This document shows, piece by piece, positions 1-8,880 of a stretch of DNA of 64,000 nt. Location: contig NZ_JWIF01000040.1 in the NCBI RefSeq assembly GCF_000812685.1, positions 62,001-126,000 of the forward strand. Direction: 5' to 3'. Below the pieces are notes generated by a model, which did no database searches, was not told the DNA's origin, and was given only the letters and a program-made list of their open reading frames with translations. Origin of the DNA: Halocynthiibacter namhaensis (GTDB lineage: Bacteria > Pseudomonadota > Alphaproteobacteria > Rhodobacterales > Rhodobacteraceae). The position numbers were made by a program, and so were the translations under genes. Positions within the stretch are counted from its first letter, which is position 1. Each line of letters starts with the position of its first letter.

Positions 1-475
1 GTATCAATGCCTCGGCGTCAGAAAAGTTCCCTGTGTTTAGCTTTGCGACAATTGCCTGAAGCTTTGCGGGGGCAATGCCGCCCGTGTCAATTTTTGAGGA
101 TTTAGCAGAGGATGAAATACGCGCAGAAATTTGCCTTTGCACGTTCTTCGGCAGGCCTGATGCCGCCAGTTGCTTCAGGGCGCTCGTCGTCGTTGCGGCA
201 TCATCCAGACGAATAAGCGCTTCTGTCCAGCGTGTCCAAATTGCACCCTCGCGGGGTTTCAGCTTGGCCGCGGTGGCCAAAGCGCCAGACGCGCGGCGAA
301 AATCGAGCGCCAGTAAATACAGTTCGCCCAGCTGGAAATGTGCCTCAGCTGTTTGTGGGCGGGTCACAATGATCTGGTTCAAAAGCTTGCGGGCCCCATC
401 TCCGTCGCCTTTTGACTTCAGTACAAGTGCTTGCTTGTAAAGGGTAGGGATCTGCTGTGGATTGATCGGAAGCAT
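1..475 (-). CDS. TPR-repeat protein, N-terminal 158 residues (runs off the left edge)
   Basis: Reading leftward from an ATG at 475, the frame stays open to base 1. A GAGG Shine-Dalgarno lies five bases before the ATG. The product begins MLPINPQQIPTLYKQALVLK and shows helix-turn-helix repeats of TPR type (A-x-x-L-x-x-G-D-x-x-G-A, then A-H-F-Q-L-G-E-L-Y-L), followed by further alpha-helical sequence. It diverges from rplU and shares the 476-751 intergenic region with it. In roseobacters TPR repeats of this sort often precede a C-terminal sulfotransferase domain, but that part would lie outside the window, so only TPR is claimed. Confidence 0.8.
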   Translation of the reverse strand, partial: MLPINPQQIPTLYKQALVLKSKGDGDGARKLLNQIIVTRPQTAEAHFQLGELYLLALDFRRASGALATAAKLKPREGAIWTRWTEALIRLDDAATTTSALKQLAASGLPKNVQRQISARISSSAKSSKIDTGGIAPAKLQAIVAKLNTGNFSDAEALI

Positions 476-584
476 TGGGACCTCAAACTTTGGTTTCCAT
501 TGTCCTATCGCCTTCAATGGGCTACGAAAAGGGCCAATAGCGGATCAAGGGCCATATATTCAGCGACATATGCCCCATGAACGC

Positions 585-613
585 TTGACTTCTTTCCCCA
601 TCCCGTCGATAAG
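585..613 (+). promoter_or_regulatory. Candidate sigma-70 promoter of rplU-rpmA
   Basis: TTGACT (585-590) and GATAAG (608-613) are separated by 17 bases, matching five of six and four of six consensus positions. Transcription would start near 620, about 130 bases before the rplU start, leaving a long leader that contains the hairpins described separately. Inference from sequence only. Confidence 0.5.
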
Positions 614-624
614 CGCGCTTCATT

Positions 625-648
625 CCGGGCATTCGCTCGGGGTTTTTT
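625..648 (+). terminator. Terminator-like hairpin in the rplU leader (possible attenuator)
   Basis: Stem 625-630 pairs with 635-640 (six pairs including one G-T) around the loop ATTC. It is followed by GG and six T residues at 643-648. It lies a few bases after the predicted rplU start site, with no upstream plus-strand gene to terminate. A second hairpin (CGTCC-GAAG-GGACG, 657-670) follows. This arrangement fits premature termination or a protein-binding leader controlling L21/L27 synthesis, which is an inference. Confidence 0.4.
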
Positions 649-751
649 ATGACAAACGTCCGAAGGGACGCGCAGTTTAAGGTGCGGTAACGCAGAAACA
701 TATGGGGGCAGACCCATGGGCCGGATGACGCGGAAAACAAAGGAATATCAA

Positions 752-1450
752 ATGTTTGCGGTTATGAAAACCGGTGGCAAGCAATATAAAGTTCAGTCAG
801 GCGACGTCCTGCGTATTGAACGTATTGCTGCTGTTGCGGGCGAAACTGTCCAATTCAACGAGATTCTCATGGTTGGTGGTTCCGTTGGCACCCCGACTGT
901 TGAAGGCGCTGCTGTTCAAGCTGACGTTATCGACCAGATCAAAGGTGAAAAACTAATTCACTTTGTAAAGCGTCGTCGTAAGCACTCTTCCAAGCGCACC
1001 AAAGGCCACCGTCAAAAGCTGACTCTCGTACGGATCACTGAGATCCTCGAGAAAGGCGCTGACAAATCCGGCGTTAAAGCTGCGATCGGTACCGGTTCTG
1101 TTCCAGCGGCTGTTGTTGCTGAAATGAACGCGGCTGTTGCACCTGCGATTTCCAAGAAAGGCGCTGCTGCTAAGAAAGCAAAAGCTGCTGCTCCTGCTGA
1201 AAAAGCTGCTGCACCGAAAAAAGCGAAAGCTGCTAAAGTTGAAGCACCTGCGGGCGCTGACGATCTTAAGGTTCTGTCTGGTGTAGGCCCGGCGCTTGAG
1301 AAAAAGCTGCACGCAGCTGGCGTCACAACTTTCGCACAAATCGCTGGCTGGAATGCTGACGATATCGCTGCCATGGACGAAAAACTGTCCTTTAAAGGCC
1401 GCATCGAACGTGAAGGCTGGGTGGCACAAGCCGCTGAGCTCGCGAAATAA
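752..1450 (+). CDS. rplU: 50S ribosomal protein L21 with C-terminal extension
   Basis: Structural protein of the large ribosomal subunit that binds 23S rRNA. Residues 1-103 are the ordinary L21 fold (MFAVMKTGGKQYKV at the start, H-S-S-K-R-T-K-G-H-R-Q near its end). The protein then continues to 232 residues: an Ala/Lys-rich linker (about 125-170) and a helix-hairpin-helix domain (about 170-232, L-S-G-V-G-P-A-L-E-K-K-L). L21 is normally about 103 residues; this tail is known from alphaproteobacteria. The ATG at 752 is preferred to an earlier in-frame ATG at 716 because AAGGA precedes it and family N-termini begin here. Cotranscribed with rpmA 21 bases downstream. Confidence 0.97.
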   Translation: MFAVMKTGGKQYKVQSGDVLRIERIAAVAGETVQFNEILMVGGSVGTPTVEGAAVQADVIDQIKGEKLIHFVKRRRKHSSKRTKGHRQKLTLVRITEILEKGADKSGVKAAIGTGSVPAAVVAEMNAAVAPAISKKGAAAKKAKAAAPAEKAAAPKKAKAAKVEAPAGADDLKVLSGVGPALEKKLHAAGVTTFAQIAGWNADDIAAMDEKLSFKGRIEREGWVAQAAELAK

Positions 1451-1471
1451 TCGGATTAAGGAGAGAACCTC

Positions 1472-1741
1472 ATGGCACATAAAAAAGCAGGCGGCTCATC
1501 CAGAAACGGTCGCGATTCAGCCGGTCGTCGTCTTGGTGTTAAAAAATATGGTGGCGAAGCTGTCATCCCAGGCAACATCATTGCCCGTCAACGTGGCAAC
1601 AAATGGTGGCCAGGTGTTGGCGTAGGCGAAGGCAAAGACCACACGCTTTTCGCTGTTACTGAAGGCACCGTATCCTTCAAAAAAGGCTTCAAAGGCCGCA
1701 CCTTTATTTCGGTTCTTCCAGTGGCGGAGGCCGCTGAATAA
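1472..1741 (+). CDS. rpmA: 50S ribosomal protein L27
   Basis: L27 lies next to the peptidyl-transferase centre and stabilises tRNA there. The 89-residue product begins [20 protein letters not shown], the conserved unprocessed N-terminus that reaches the P-site, and contains the G-N-I-I-A-R-Q-R-G core. Length is normal. An AAGGAGA Shine-Dalgarno precedes the ATG. It is the second gene of rplU-rpmA and is followed by a strong intrinsic terminator at 1767. Confidence 0.98.
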   Translation: MAHKKAGGSSRNGRDSAGRRLGVKKYGGEAVIPGNIIARQRGNKWWPGVGVGEGKDHTLFAVTEGTVSFKKGFKGRTFISVLPVAEAAE

Positions 1742-1766
1742 GCCGAACCTTTCAGGTTAAGATATT

Positions 1767-1797
1767 GGGATCGGCTTTCAGAGCCGGTCCCTTTTTT
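1767..1797 (+). terminator. Intrinsic terminator after rpmA
   Basis: GGGATCGGCT (1767-1776) pairs with AGCCGGTCCC (1782-1791) over ten positions with one G-T pair and a five-base loop, followed by six T residues (1792-1797). It ends the rplU-rpmA transcript 26 bases after the rpmA stop. Confidence 0.9.
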
Positions 1798-2099
1798 GTT
1801 GTGAAATTGTTTCCCTTAACAAAAATTAAATCAGGCTTTGATCATCCATTGGGGAATGGATCACGGGGCCTTGATGTTGAGGGCGTAAAGAGTGAGTGTT
1901 TCGGGCTTCACTGCGGAGGGTAAGCAGGGCGCGGGGCGTATAGTTATTAAAGAATATGACGTATTCGGTTTTACTTCTTGTAGTTGTGAAAATTGTTACC
2001 AAATATTTACCAGATGGATGGAAAATACGCGTTTGCATGGATGGAGAGCTTTTCGAATGAAAGCTATGTGCATCAAGCGCTTTCCGAAGGAGGAGAGAT
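1798..2099. other. Intergenic region with no recognisable gene
   Basis: About 300 A+T-rich bases between the rpmA terminator and the GNAT gene. Open frames here lack ribosome-binding sites and family-like composition. A small inverted repeat (ATCCATT-GGGG-AATGGAT, 1844-1861) is present without a T-run. The region probably carries the promoter of the 2100 gene; no convincing -35/-10 pair stands out. Confidence 0.5.
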
Positions 2100-2672
2100 A
2101 TGAATATTGAGATCCCGACGTCGGCGGAAGTTTCGACAACGCAAATGATCATCGAAACTGAACGTTTTACTCTGCGCCCGGCACAGAAATCGGACACGGG
2201 CTTGATCGAGATGCATGGATCCGACATTCGCGTGGCCCGCAATACGGCGTCCATTCCTCATCCATACCCGCCTGGTGCAGCGGATGCGTTTGTTGCGCGC
2301 GCCAATGCCGCAGATCGCACAGAAGATTTATGGGTTCTCGATGGCAGCAAGTCTGGCCACGCAGAAGTGATCGGTGTCATTTCATCGACGCGCCAAGATA
2401 TGGGCACCCGTATGGGTAAACAATCCGAGATTAGCTATTGGATCGCACCCGCTTTTTGGAATTCAGGTATGGCATCCGAGGCCGTGAACGCGATTTTACA
2501 AGCCAACCCCCAGGACTGTGACACTGTTTTTGCAGCTGTGTTTCAGGATAACCCCGCATCGGCACGCGTTTTAACCAATGCTGGCTTTGCCTATATTGGC
2601 GATGCGGAAAACTATTCCGTGGCCCGTATGGCCAATGTCGCCACCTGGACCTATGTCAAAAAGCTGAAATAA
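2100..2672 (+). CDS. GNAT-family N-acetyltransferase (RimJ/RimL-like)
   Basis: The 190-residue product resembles acetyl-CoA transferases of the RimJ/RimL group: an N-terminal beta strand E-T-E-R-F-T-L-R-P-A (about 18-27), a central S-Y-W-I-A-P-x-F-W-N-S-G-M-A-S-E-A segment (about 117-133, the acetyl-CoA loop) and a C-terminal N-P-A-S-A-R-V-L-x-N-A-G-F motif (about 155-167). The substrate could be a protein N-terminus or a small amine and cannot be told from sequence. GGAGGAGA precedes the ATG. It lies between rpmA and obgE, a position I associate with this gene in related genomes. Confidence 0.85.
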   Translation: MNIEIPTSAEVSTTQMIIETERFTLRPAQKSDTGLIEMHGSDIRVARNTASIPHPYPPGAADAFVARANAADRTEDLWVLDGSKSGHAEVIGVISSTRQDMGTRMGKQSEISYWIAPAFWNSGMASEAVNAILQANPQDCDTVFAAVFQDNPASARVLTNAGFAYIGDAENYSVARMANVATWTYVKKLK

Positions 2673-2937
2673 GTCGCAGCAAAGACGATATTACATTGAT
2701 CGGGTGCCTTGGTGGCAGCGTGACACTAGGGGGAACTGCCTATATCGCGGACCTAAATTGTCTGCGCCACGGGTCATTTTTCTGGTATTCACGTTTCAAG
2801 CCAGACTATACGTAAATCTGGCTCGAAGAATATGGTACAGATCAAGGTAAAAGCGCTGCACGGCTTGAACCCGGGGCACTTGTCCTTTATCGCCAGACCA
2901 AGCAGCGGTTGAATGCGCTGAACAAAAGGGCCACGTC

Positions 2938-3981
2938 ATGAAGTTTCTCGATCTTACCAAAGTCTACATCCGTTCTGGTGGTGGTGGCGGGGGCTGTGTC
3001 AGCTTCCGTAAAGAGAAATACATTGAATACGGTGGTCCCAATGGCGGTGATGGCGGCAAAGGTGGTTCCGTTTATGTTGAGGGCGTTGAAGGCCTGAACA
3101 CATTGATCGATTTCCGCTATCAACAGCATTTCTTTGCCAAAAGTGGCATCCCTGGCATGGGCGCACAACGCACTGGTGCGGATGGCGCGGATATTATCTT
3201 GAAAGTGCCCGTTGGCACTGAAATCCTAGATGAAGATCAAGAAACCATGATTGCGGATGTGTCTGAGGTTGGTCAAAAAGTTCTGCTGGCCAAGGGCGGC
3301 AATGGCGGCTTTGGCAACTTGCACTTCAAATCCTCGACCAACCAAGCGCCGCGCCGCGCAAACCCTGGTCAAGAAGGCGTTGAACGCACCCTGTGGCTGC
3401 GCCTGAAATTGATCGCGGATGCGGGTCTTTTGGGCATGCCTAATGCCGGTAAATCCACGTTCCTTGCGGCAAGCTCCAATGCGCGTCCAAAAATTGCGGA
3501 TTACCCGTTTACCACATTGCACCCAAACCTCGGGGTTGTTGGCGTTGATAACGCTGAATTCGTTGTGGCCGATATCCCAGGCTTGATTGCGGGCGCCTCG
3601 GAAGGGCGCGGGATTGGTGACCGTTTCTTGGGCCATGTTGAACGTTGTTCCATGCTTTTGCATCTTGTCGATGGCACCTCTGATGATGTGGTTTCCGATT
3701 ACGAAACCATTATCGGCGAACTTGAAGCTTATGGCGGTCATTTGGCGGATAAACCACGCGTGACAGCTTTGAATAAGGTCGACGCGCTTGATGAAGAAGA
3801 ACGCGCTGAAAAGCTTGCCGCGCTTGAAAAAGCGTCTGGCGGAAAAGTGATGCAAATGTCGGGCGTCAGCCAAGAAGGCCTGCTTGATGTTTTGCGTGCC
3901 GTGCGTGGCGAGATCGAAGAGGATCGCCTGCGCATTAAGCAAGAGGAAGAAGGAGGGGAACCCGAGGCATGGCGTCCTTAA
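2938..3981 (+). CDS. obgE: GTPase ObgE/CgtA, ribosome assembly
   Basis: Essential GTPase that binds the maturing 50S subunit and links ribosome assembly to growth state. Residues 1-158 form the glycine-rich Obg fold (S-G-G-G-G-G-G-C at 13-20). The G domain follows with G1 GMPNAGKS (166-173), the F-T-T switch at about 191-193, G3 DIPG (212-215), G4 N-K-V-D near 279 and an S-G-V-S-Q-E-G G5-like segment near 308. Length 347 is normal. AAAAGGG lies seven bases before the ATG. The 3' end overlaps proB by 13 bases, so the two are probably translationally coupled. Confidence 0.98.
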   Translation: MKFLDLTKVYIRSGGGGGGCVSFRKEKYIEYGGPNGGDGGKGGSVYVEGVEGLNTLIDFRYQQHFFAKSGIPGMGAQRTGADGADIILKVPVGTEILDEDQETMIADVSEVGQKVLLAKGGNGGFGNLHFKSSTNQAPRRANPGQEGVERTLWLRLKLIADAGLLGMPNAGKSTFLAASSNARPKIADYPFTTLHPNLGVVGVDNAEFVVADIPGLIAGASEGRGIGDRFLGHVERCSMLLHLVDGTSDDVVSDYETIIGELEAYGGHLADKPRVTALNKVDALDEEERAEKLAALEKASGGKVMQMSGVSQEGLLDVLRAVRGEIEEDRLRIKQEEEGGEPEAWRP

Positions 3982-5099
3982 CTGAACGCCTCGACGGTCT
4001 ACGCGGGGCGAAAACCCTTGTTCTTAAGATTGGTTCAGCGCTGTTGGTGGATGCAACCACTGGCCGCCTGAAAGCGGCATGGCTGCACTGTTTGGCAGAG
4101 GATGTCGCGGCAGCACACGCACGTGGCAGTCAGGTTGTTCTTGTGTCGTCTGGATCAATCGCTTTGGGGCGCCAAGTTTTGGGCTGGCCTAGGGGGCCGC
4201 TTTCGCTAGAGAAAGCGCAGGCCGCGGCGGCGGTTGGTCAAATTCGTTTGGCCCGCGCCTGGGAAGAAGCGCTTGCAACGCATGCAATTACAACCGCGCA
4301 GGTTCTGGTCACGTTGGAAGACAGCGCAGATCGTCGCCGTTACCTCAATTCTCGTGCCACTTTGGCGCAATTACTGGCGGCAGGGGCTGTGCCGATTGTG
4401 AATGAAAATGACACCGTCGCCACGGATGAGATCCGGTTTGGTGATAATGATCGTTTGGCGGCGCAGGTCGCCGTGACCGTCGGTGCGGATCATCTGATAC
4501 TTTTGTCTGATGTGGACGGGCTGTATTCCGACAATCCACAGATCAACAGTGACGCAGAACACTTTGAAATCGTGCGGGAAATTACACCCGAAATTGAAGC
4601 CGTTGCAGGTGAAGGTGTGTCCGGCCTGTCAAAAGGCGGCATGAAAACAAAGATCATGGCTGCCAAGACCGCCATGCAAGCGGGCTGCGCGATGTTGATC
4701 GCCCAGGGTGCTGCTTTGCGGCCGATACAGGCCATTTTGGACGGCGCGCGGGCCAGTTGGTTTATTCCGCAGACTACACCGCAAGCCGCGCGCAAGGCGT
4801 GGATCGCGTCGATGAAATGCCAAGGCGTCATTTCGGTCGATGCGGGGGCTGCCAATGCGCTCACGTCGGGGAAAAGTCTTCTTCCCGCGGGTGTCAGCAA
4901 GGTTTCAGGTCGATTCCATCGTGGGGATCCCGTCGAAATTTGCACATCTGATGGGCGACAACTTGGTGTTGGGCTTGCTGGATATTCTGCCGTGGAAGCG
5001 GAACAGATTGCAGGCCATAAAAGCGCCGAAATTTCTGAGATTTTAGGATATGATGGCCGCGCTGCCTTGATCCATCGTGATGATATGGCATTGCAATAA
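3969..5099 (+). CDS. proB: Glutamate 5-kinase
   Basis: First step of proline synthesis: ATP-dependent phosphorylation of glutamate to gamma-glutamyl phosphate, handed to ProA. The 376-residue protein has the amino-acid kinase domain (L-V-L-K-I-G-S at 17-23, S-S-G-S-I-A-L-G at 60-67, N-E-N-D-T-V-A near 145) and a C-terminal PUA domain from about 275 ([14 protein letters not shown]). It overlaps obgE by 13 bases and is followed 30 bases later by proA, giving obgE-proB-proA. Confidence 0.97.
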   Translation: MASLTERLDGLRGAKTLVLKIGSALLVDATTGRLKAAWLHCLAEDVAAAHARGSQVVLVSSGSIALGRQVLGWPRGPLSLEKAQAAAAVGQIRLARAWEEALATHAITTAQVLVTLEDSADRRRYLNSRATLAQLLAAGAVPIVNENDTVATDEIRFGDNDRLAAQVAVTVGADHLILLSDVDGLYSDNPQINSDAEHFEIVREITPEIEAVAGEGVSGLSKGGMKTKIMAAKTAMQAGCAMLIAQGAALRPIQAILDGARASWFIPQTTPQAARKAWIASMKCQGVISVDAGAANALTSGKSLLPAGVSKVSGRFHRGDPVEICTSDGRQLGVGLAGYSAVEAEQIAGHKSAEISEILGYDGRAALIHRDDMALQ

Positions 5100-5129
5100 G
5101 GCCCGAGACGGGAACAGAAGGATAAGCAG

Positions 5130-6380
5130 ATGACAACAGATAATATTCCCGCTTTGATGGCCGAGATTGGCCACCGCGCCAAAGATGCAGCAACGGTACT
5201 TGCGATGGCGACATCGGATGCCAAAGTAAAGGCACTGAATTTCTCTGCGGATGCGTTGATCGCGAATATGGACGATCTGATTGCCGCCAATGCGAAAGAC
5301 CTGGCTTTTGGACGTGATAAAGGCCTGCCTGACGCAATGATGGATCGACTTCTGCTAGACGCTGATCGCATCACCGCGATGGCGAATGGTTTGCGTGCAA
5401 TCGCGGCGCAAGATGACCCCGTAGGCGAGGTGATCGCCGAATGGAACCAGCCATCCGGGCTAAATATTCAACGTGTGCGCACGCCGCTTGGTGTGATTGG
5501 TGTGATCTATGAAAGTCGCCCAAATGTCACGGCAGATGCGGGGGCATTGTGTTTGAAATCTGGCAATGCAGTCATTCTGCGTGGCGGGTCAGAAAGCTTG
5601 CATTCGGCGACAGCTATTCGCAATGCGATGGCCCAAGGGCTGCGGGCCGCTGGGTTGCCTGAAGACGCAATTCAACTGGTGCCGACACGTGATCGTGCCG
5701 CTGTTTCTGAAATGTTAACCATGACCGATACCATTGATGTCATCGTGCCACGGGGGGGCAAAGGCCTCGTGGGGCTTGTGCAACGCGAAGCGCGCGTCCC
5801 TGTTTTTGCCCATCTTGAGGGGATTTGCCACATCTACGTGGATGCCTCGGCTGACCCACAAAAAGCCATTGATGTTGTATTAAACGCGAAAACACGTCGC
5901 ACCGGCATTTGTGGCGCGGCGGAATGCTTGTTGGTCCATAAGGATATCGCGGATGGCCTAGGGCAGGCGATTGTTGATGCCTTGAAAGATCAGGGCGTTG
6001 AGGTGCGTGCAGAAGGGCTGGATGGGTCACGCGTAGCGGATGCAGATGATTTCGGGAAAGAATACCTTGATATGATTATAGCCGCGAAGGTTGTCGACAA
6101 CGCACAAGCCGCGATTGCGCATATTCGTCAATTTGGATCGGGTCATACGGAAAGCATAATCGCTGAAGACGAGGCGGTCGCACAGCAGTTCTTTGCCCAG
6201 CTGGACAGTGCTATTTTGATGCAGAATACATCCACGCAATTCGCTGATGGTGGTGAGTTTGGCATGGGCGGGGAAATCGGCATTGCGACAGGAAAGTTGC
6301 ATGCACGCGGCCCCGTTGGTGCCGCGCAATTGACCAGCATCAAATATTTGGTCCGCAGCGATGGCGCTGTTCGGGCGTAA
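5130..6380 (+). CDS. proA: Glutamate-5-semialdehyde dehydrogenase (gamma-glutamyl phosphate reductase)
   Basis: Second step of proline synthesis, NADPH reduction of gamma-glutamyl phosphate to glutamate-5-semialdehyde. The 416-residue product is an aldehyde-dehydrogenase-fold enzyme of normal length with [14 protein letters not shown] (121-134), the nucleotide-site [11 protein letters not shown] (145-155) and the [10 protein letters not shown] region carrying the presumed catalytic cysteine (Cys261). AGAAGGA precedes the ATG. It converges on chpT with only 14 bases between stop codons. Confidence 0.97.
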   Translation: MTTDNIPALMAEIGHRAKDAATVLAMATSDAKVKALNFSADALIANMDDLIAANAKDLAFGRDKGLPDAMMDRLLLDADRITAMANGLRAIAAQDDPVGEVIAEWNQPSGLNIQRVRTPLGVIGVIYESRPNVTADAGALCLKSGNAVILRGGSESLHSATAIRNAMAQGLRAAGLPEDAIQLVPTRDRAAVSEMLTMTDTIDVIVPRGGKGLVGLVQREARVPVFAHLEGICHIYVDASADPQKAIDVVLNAKTRRTGICGAAECLLVHKDIADGLGQAIVDALKDQGVEVRAEGLDGSRVADADDFGKEYLDMIIAAKVVDNAQAAIAHIRQFGSGHTESIIAEDEAVAQQFFAQLDSAILMQNTSTQFADGGEFGMGGEIGIATGKLHARGPVGAAQLTSIKYLVRSDGAVRA

Positions 6381-6394
6381 GGGGCTGGTAAAGT

Positions 6395-7006
6395 TTAGAA
6401 CTGAACAACGATCCCAACATCTTCGCCGACCTCAAGCGTAAGAACGCGTCCCGCTTGACCGGCGGCTTGCGGCGCAAGTGCAAATTGGACCTCGGACGGT
6501 TTGAGAGGGAAATCTGCCGAAGGATTTGAAATGACTTCCCAAAGCTCGGGATTGATTTTCATTTTCTCGGCGCGTCCAGAAATTTTCCAACCAGACGCAT
6601 CTTCTGTAATGCTGATGGTGCCACCAAATGGCATTGCTGTTTCAAGGCATTGCAACAGCAGAAAAGCCAATTTTGCATCACAGCGATCGGGATCAGCGCC
6701 AATTCTCCAATCGATCTGTACGCGAGACGCAGCAGAATAATCCTTTAATATGTTTTGGATCTCGCTGTTGGAAATGCCTTGCCCCCGGGTGGCCGTGCCA
6801 AATGCTAGTCTAAAATATCGGATGCGCGCATTGGCGTGGGCAACACTTTCCGAGATCAGCATAATTTCAGCGCTGCCATTCGTGCCAGATTGTCCAGCCA
6901 TTTCCAACAATTCCACGCCGTTGCTGATCGCGCCAATCGGGCTGATCAGGTCGTGACAGATACGCGATCCAAGTAGATCAGCGAGGGTGGCATCTGATTG
7001 TGTCAT
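6395..7006 (-). CDS. chpT: Histidine phosphotransferase ChpT
   Basis: ChpT passes phosphate from the hybrid kinase CckA to CtrA (and CpdR), controlling cell cycle, motility or gene-transfer-agent functions in alphaproteobacteria. The 203-residue product shows the dimerisation/phosphoacceptor helix S-R-I-C-H-D-L-I-S-P-I-G-A-I (phospho-acceptor His18) followed by a degenerate ATPase-like C-terminal domain. The ATG at 7006 is chosen because family proteins start just before this helix; the frame is open upstream to 7219 but those residues do not look like the family. It diverges from olsB. Confidence 0.9.
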   Translation of the reverse strand: MTQSDATLADLLGSRICHDLISPIGAISNGVELLEMAGQSGTNGSAEIMLISESVAHANARIRYFRLAFGTATRGQGISNSEIQNILKDYSAASRVQIDWRIGADPDRCDAKLAFLLLQCLETAMPFGGTISITEDASGWKISGRAEKMKINPELWEVISNPSADFPLKPSEVQFALAPQAAGQAGRVLTLEVGEDVGIVVQF

Positions 7007-7275
7007 GAGGGGCCCTTCAGGATTAGGTTGTATATGCTCTTTCTTATACCGACTTTTGATTGAGCGTAAAACGAGGTGACGTGTTGCATTCCCCAAATTC
7101 CTTGCAGAGTGTAAATTAATGGTTAATGGATGACCGGGAAACGCAAGGTTTTGTTCCCATGTGAAGGTTTTTCGTGCCGCGCGGGAATGGGGGTGGTGAC
7201 ATCTAGGCGCCCTTGCCAATTTCCGCCAGTCGCACTAAAAACAGCTGACATTCTGAACAGGATAGAGTTTCAAGT
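7007..7275. other. Divergent intergenic region chpT/olsB
   Basis: 269 bases that must hold the promoters of chpT (leftward) and olsB (rightward). TTAATGGTTAA at about 7117 recalls a CtrA half-site pair, but the spacing is three bases rather than seven, so it is not claimed. No hairpin or open frame of note. Confidence 0.4.
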
Positions 7276-8052
7276 ATGGGTACGAAGAATACACAGTTTG
7301 AATGTCGTCTTGCCCAAACACCCGGTGAGCTCGAAGCAGCGCAACGCTTGCGATATCGCGTTTTTGTCGATGAGTTGGGCGGTGATGGCACGCTGGTTGA
7401 TCACGAACAAAAGCTCGAGCGTGATCGATTTGACCCGTTCTTTGATCATCTGCTGTTGCTGGATCACAACCGCGATAACCACCCAGATGGCCCTGTCGTT
7501 GGGGTTTACCGCTTGATGCAAGGCGAGGCCGCCAAGCGTGCAGGCAGCTTCTATTCAGAAAGCGAATATGACCTGGCTGCATTGAAGTCATCCGGGCGTA
7601 AACTGTTGGAATTGGGGCGTAGTTGCCTGCATGAAGAATACCGTGGCGGGATGGCTATGTATCATCTGTGGAACGGTTTGTCGGCATATGTTCATGAACA
7701 CGAAATAGAGGTGCTGTTTGGCGTCGCAAGCTTTCATGGTGTGGATATTGACCCTTTGAAAGAAGCATTGTCTTTGCTGCATCACAATCATCTCGCACCA
7801 GAAGATTTGCGGGTACGTGCACAACCGACTGCGTTCCAATCTATGAATTTGATGGCAGCGGATGAGATCAGCCGCAAACAAGCGATGTTATCCATTCCCG
7901 CGTTGATTAAGGCCTACCTAAGATTGGGCGGTTTTGTTGGTGAGGGGGCGTATATCGACCATGAATTCAACACCACAGATGTGTGTTTATTGATGGACAC
8001 GAAACGTATGAATGCGCGTAAAACAGGTCTGTATGATCGCAGGGCGCCCTAA
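7276..8052 (+). CDS. olsB: L-ornithine N(alpha)-acyltransferase
   Basis: First step of ornithine-lipid synthesis: transfer of a 3-hydroxyacyl group from acyl carrier protein to the alpha-amino group of ornithine, giving lyso-ornithine lipid. The 258-residue protein has the family N-terminus (A-x-R-L-R-Y-R-V-F-V-D-E-L about 24-36), an E-L-G-R-S-C-L-H-E-E-Y-R-G-G core and an internal acyltransferase fold similar to GNAT/autoinducer synthases. Stop and the next start overlap (TAATG at 8050-8054) with the acyltransferase that would do the second step, which strongly supports the OlsB assignment. Confidence 0.9.
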   Translation: MGTKNTQFECRLAQTPGELEAAQRLRYRVFVDELGGDGTLVDHEQKLERDRFDPFFDHLLLLDHNRDNHPDGPVVGVYRLMQGEAAKRAGSFYSESEYDLAALKSSGRKLLELGRSCLHEEYRGGMAMYHLWNGLSAYVHEHEIEVLFGVASFHGVDIDPLKEALSLLHHNHLAPEDLRVRAQPTAFQSMNLMAADEISRKQAMLSIPALIKAYLRLGGFVGEGAYIDHEFNTTDVCLLMDTKRMNARKTGLYDRRAP

Positions 8053-8879
8053 TGGCGCGCTGGGAAAAAGAGACCGATGGCGATCTAAATGATGTGATGG
8101 GCACAATCCCGCTTTGGGGGTGGGCGCTTGCCTTGGTCCGGGGTATTTTCGTTGCGTTGATTTTGCTCTCTGGTGTTGTCCTTACGGTGATTTTACGGCT
8201 TCCAGAAAAGCTGTTATTTGGCGCGGGTCGCCCCGTCACGCCAGGAATTACCACATTGGTTTGTCGTGCAGTTCTGGTGGTGATTGGCCTACGTTTTATC
8301 TTTCGTGGAGCGGTGATGAAGCAAGGCGGTGCAGTTGTTGCCAATCATGCGTCTTGGCTAGACATCTTGGTGCTAAATGCACGCAAACGCATCTTTTTCG
8401 TGTCCAAGTCTGAAGTGTCCGCATGGCCTGGCATTGGATTTCTGGCGCGATTGACCGGCACCGTATTTATATCCCGCAACGCAAGGGATTCGGCGGTGCA
8501 AACCAAAACATTCAATGATCGGTTAAGCCAAGGCCACAGATTGTTGTTTTTCCCGGAAGGAACGTCAACAGATGGTTTGCGAGTTTTGCCTTTTAAATCA
8601 ACGCTTTTTCAGGCGTTCTTTGCGCAGGAATTGCGCGAACAAATGGCGATTCAGCCGGTTACGGTGCTCTACAATGCGCCGGCGGGAAAGCCAGATGATT
8701 TCTATGGATGGTGGGGTGACATGGACCTTGGTCCGCATCTGTTGAAAGTGCTTTCAACGCTCAGCAGAGGCACTGCAACTGTGATTTGCCACACGCCGTT
8801 GCATGTTCGGGATTTTTCGGGGCGTAAAGAACTGGCTATGGCCTGCGAAAAGGCTGTTTCAAACCCTTTTAATCAATAA
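8052..8879 (+). CDS. olsA: Lyso-ornithine lipid O-acyltransferase (PlsC family)
   Basis: Second step of ornithine-lipid synthesis: acylation of the hydroxyl of lyso-ornithine lipid at the inner membrane. The 275-residue protein has an N-terminal membrane segment (about 25-50), the catalytic NHASWLD motif (His99, Asp104), and F-P-E-G-T-S (167-172), the hallmarks of 1-acylglycerol-3-phosphate acyltransferases. From sequence alone it could be PlsC, but the one-base overlap with olsB makes OlsA the better call. Ends two bases before the converging HD gene. Confidence 0.87.
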   Translation: MARWEKETDGDLNDVMGTIPLWGWALALVRGIFVALILLSGVVLTVILRLPEKLLFGAGRPVTPGITTLVCRAVLVVIGLRFIFRGAVMKQGGAVVANHASWLDILVLNARKRIFFVSKSEVSAWPGIGFLARLTGTVFISRNARDSAVQTKTFNDRLSQGHRLLFFPEGTSTDGLRVLPFKSTLFQAFFAQELREQMAIQPVTVLYNAPAGKPDDFYGWWGDMDLGPHLLKVLSTLSRGTATVICHTPLHVRDFSGRKELAMACEKAVSNPFNQ

Positions 8880-8880
8880 C

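Noticed and set aside
75-440. Plus-strand open frame of 121 codons at the left edge
   Set aside because: It is the complement of a much better minus-strand gene (TPR repeats, GAGG before the ATG) that runs off the window.
1844-1861. Inverted repeat ATCCATT-GGGG-AATGGAT
   Set aside because: Short, no T-run and no promoter context; likely chance.
4490-5374. Minus-strand 294-codon frame, rich in Ser, Ala and Ile
   Set aside because: Antisense shadow of proB and proA.
7100-7135. CtrA-like site in front of chpT
   Set aside because: TTAATGGTTAA has a three-base spacing instead of the seven bases of a CtrA box.
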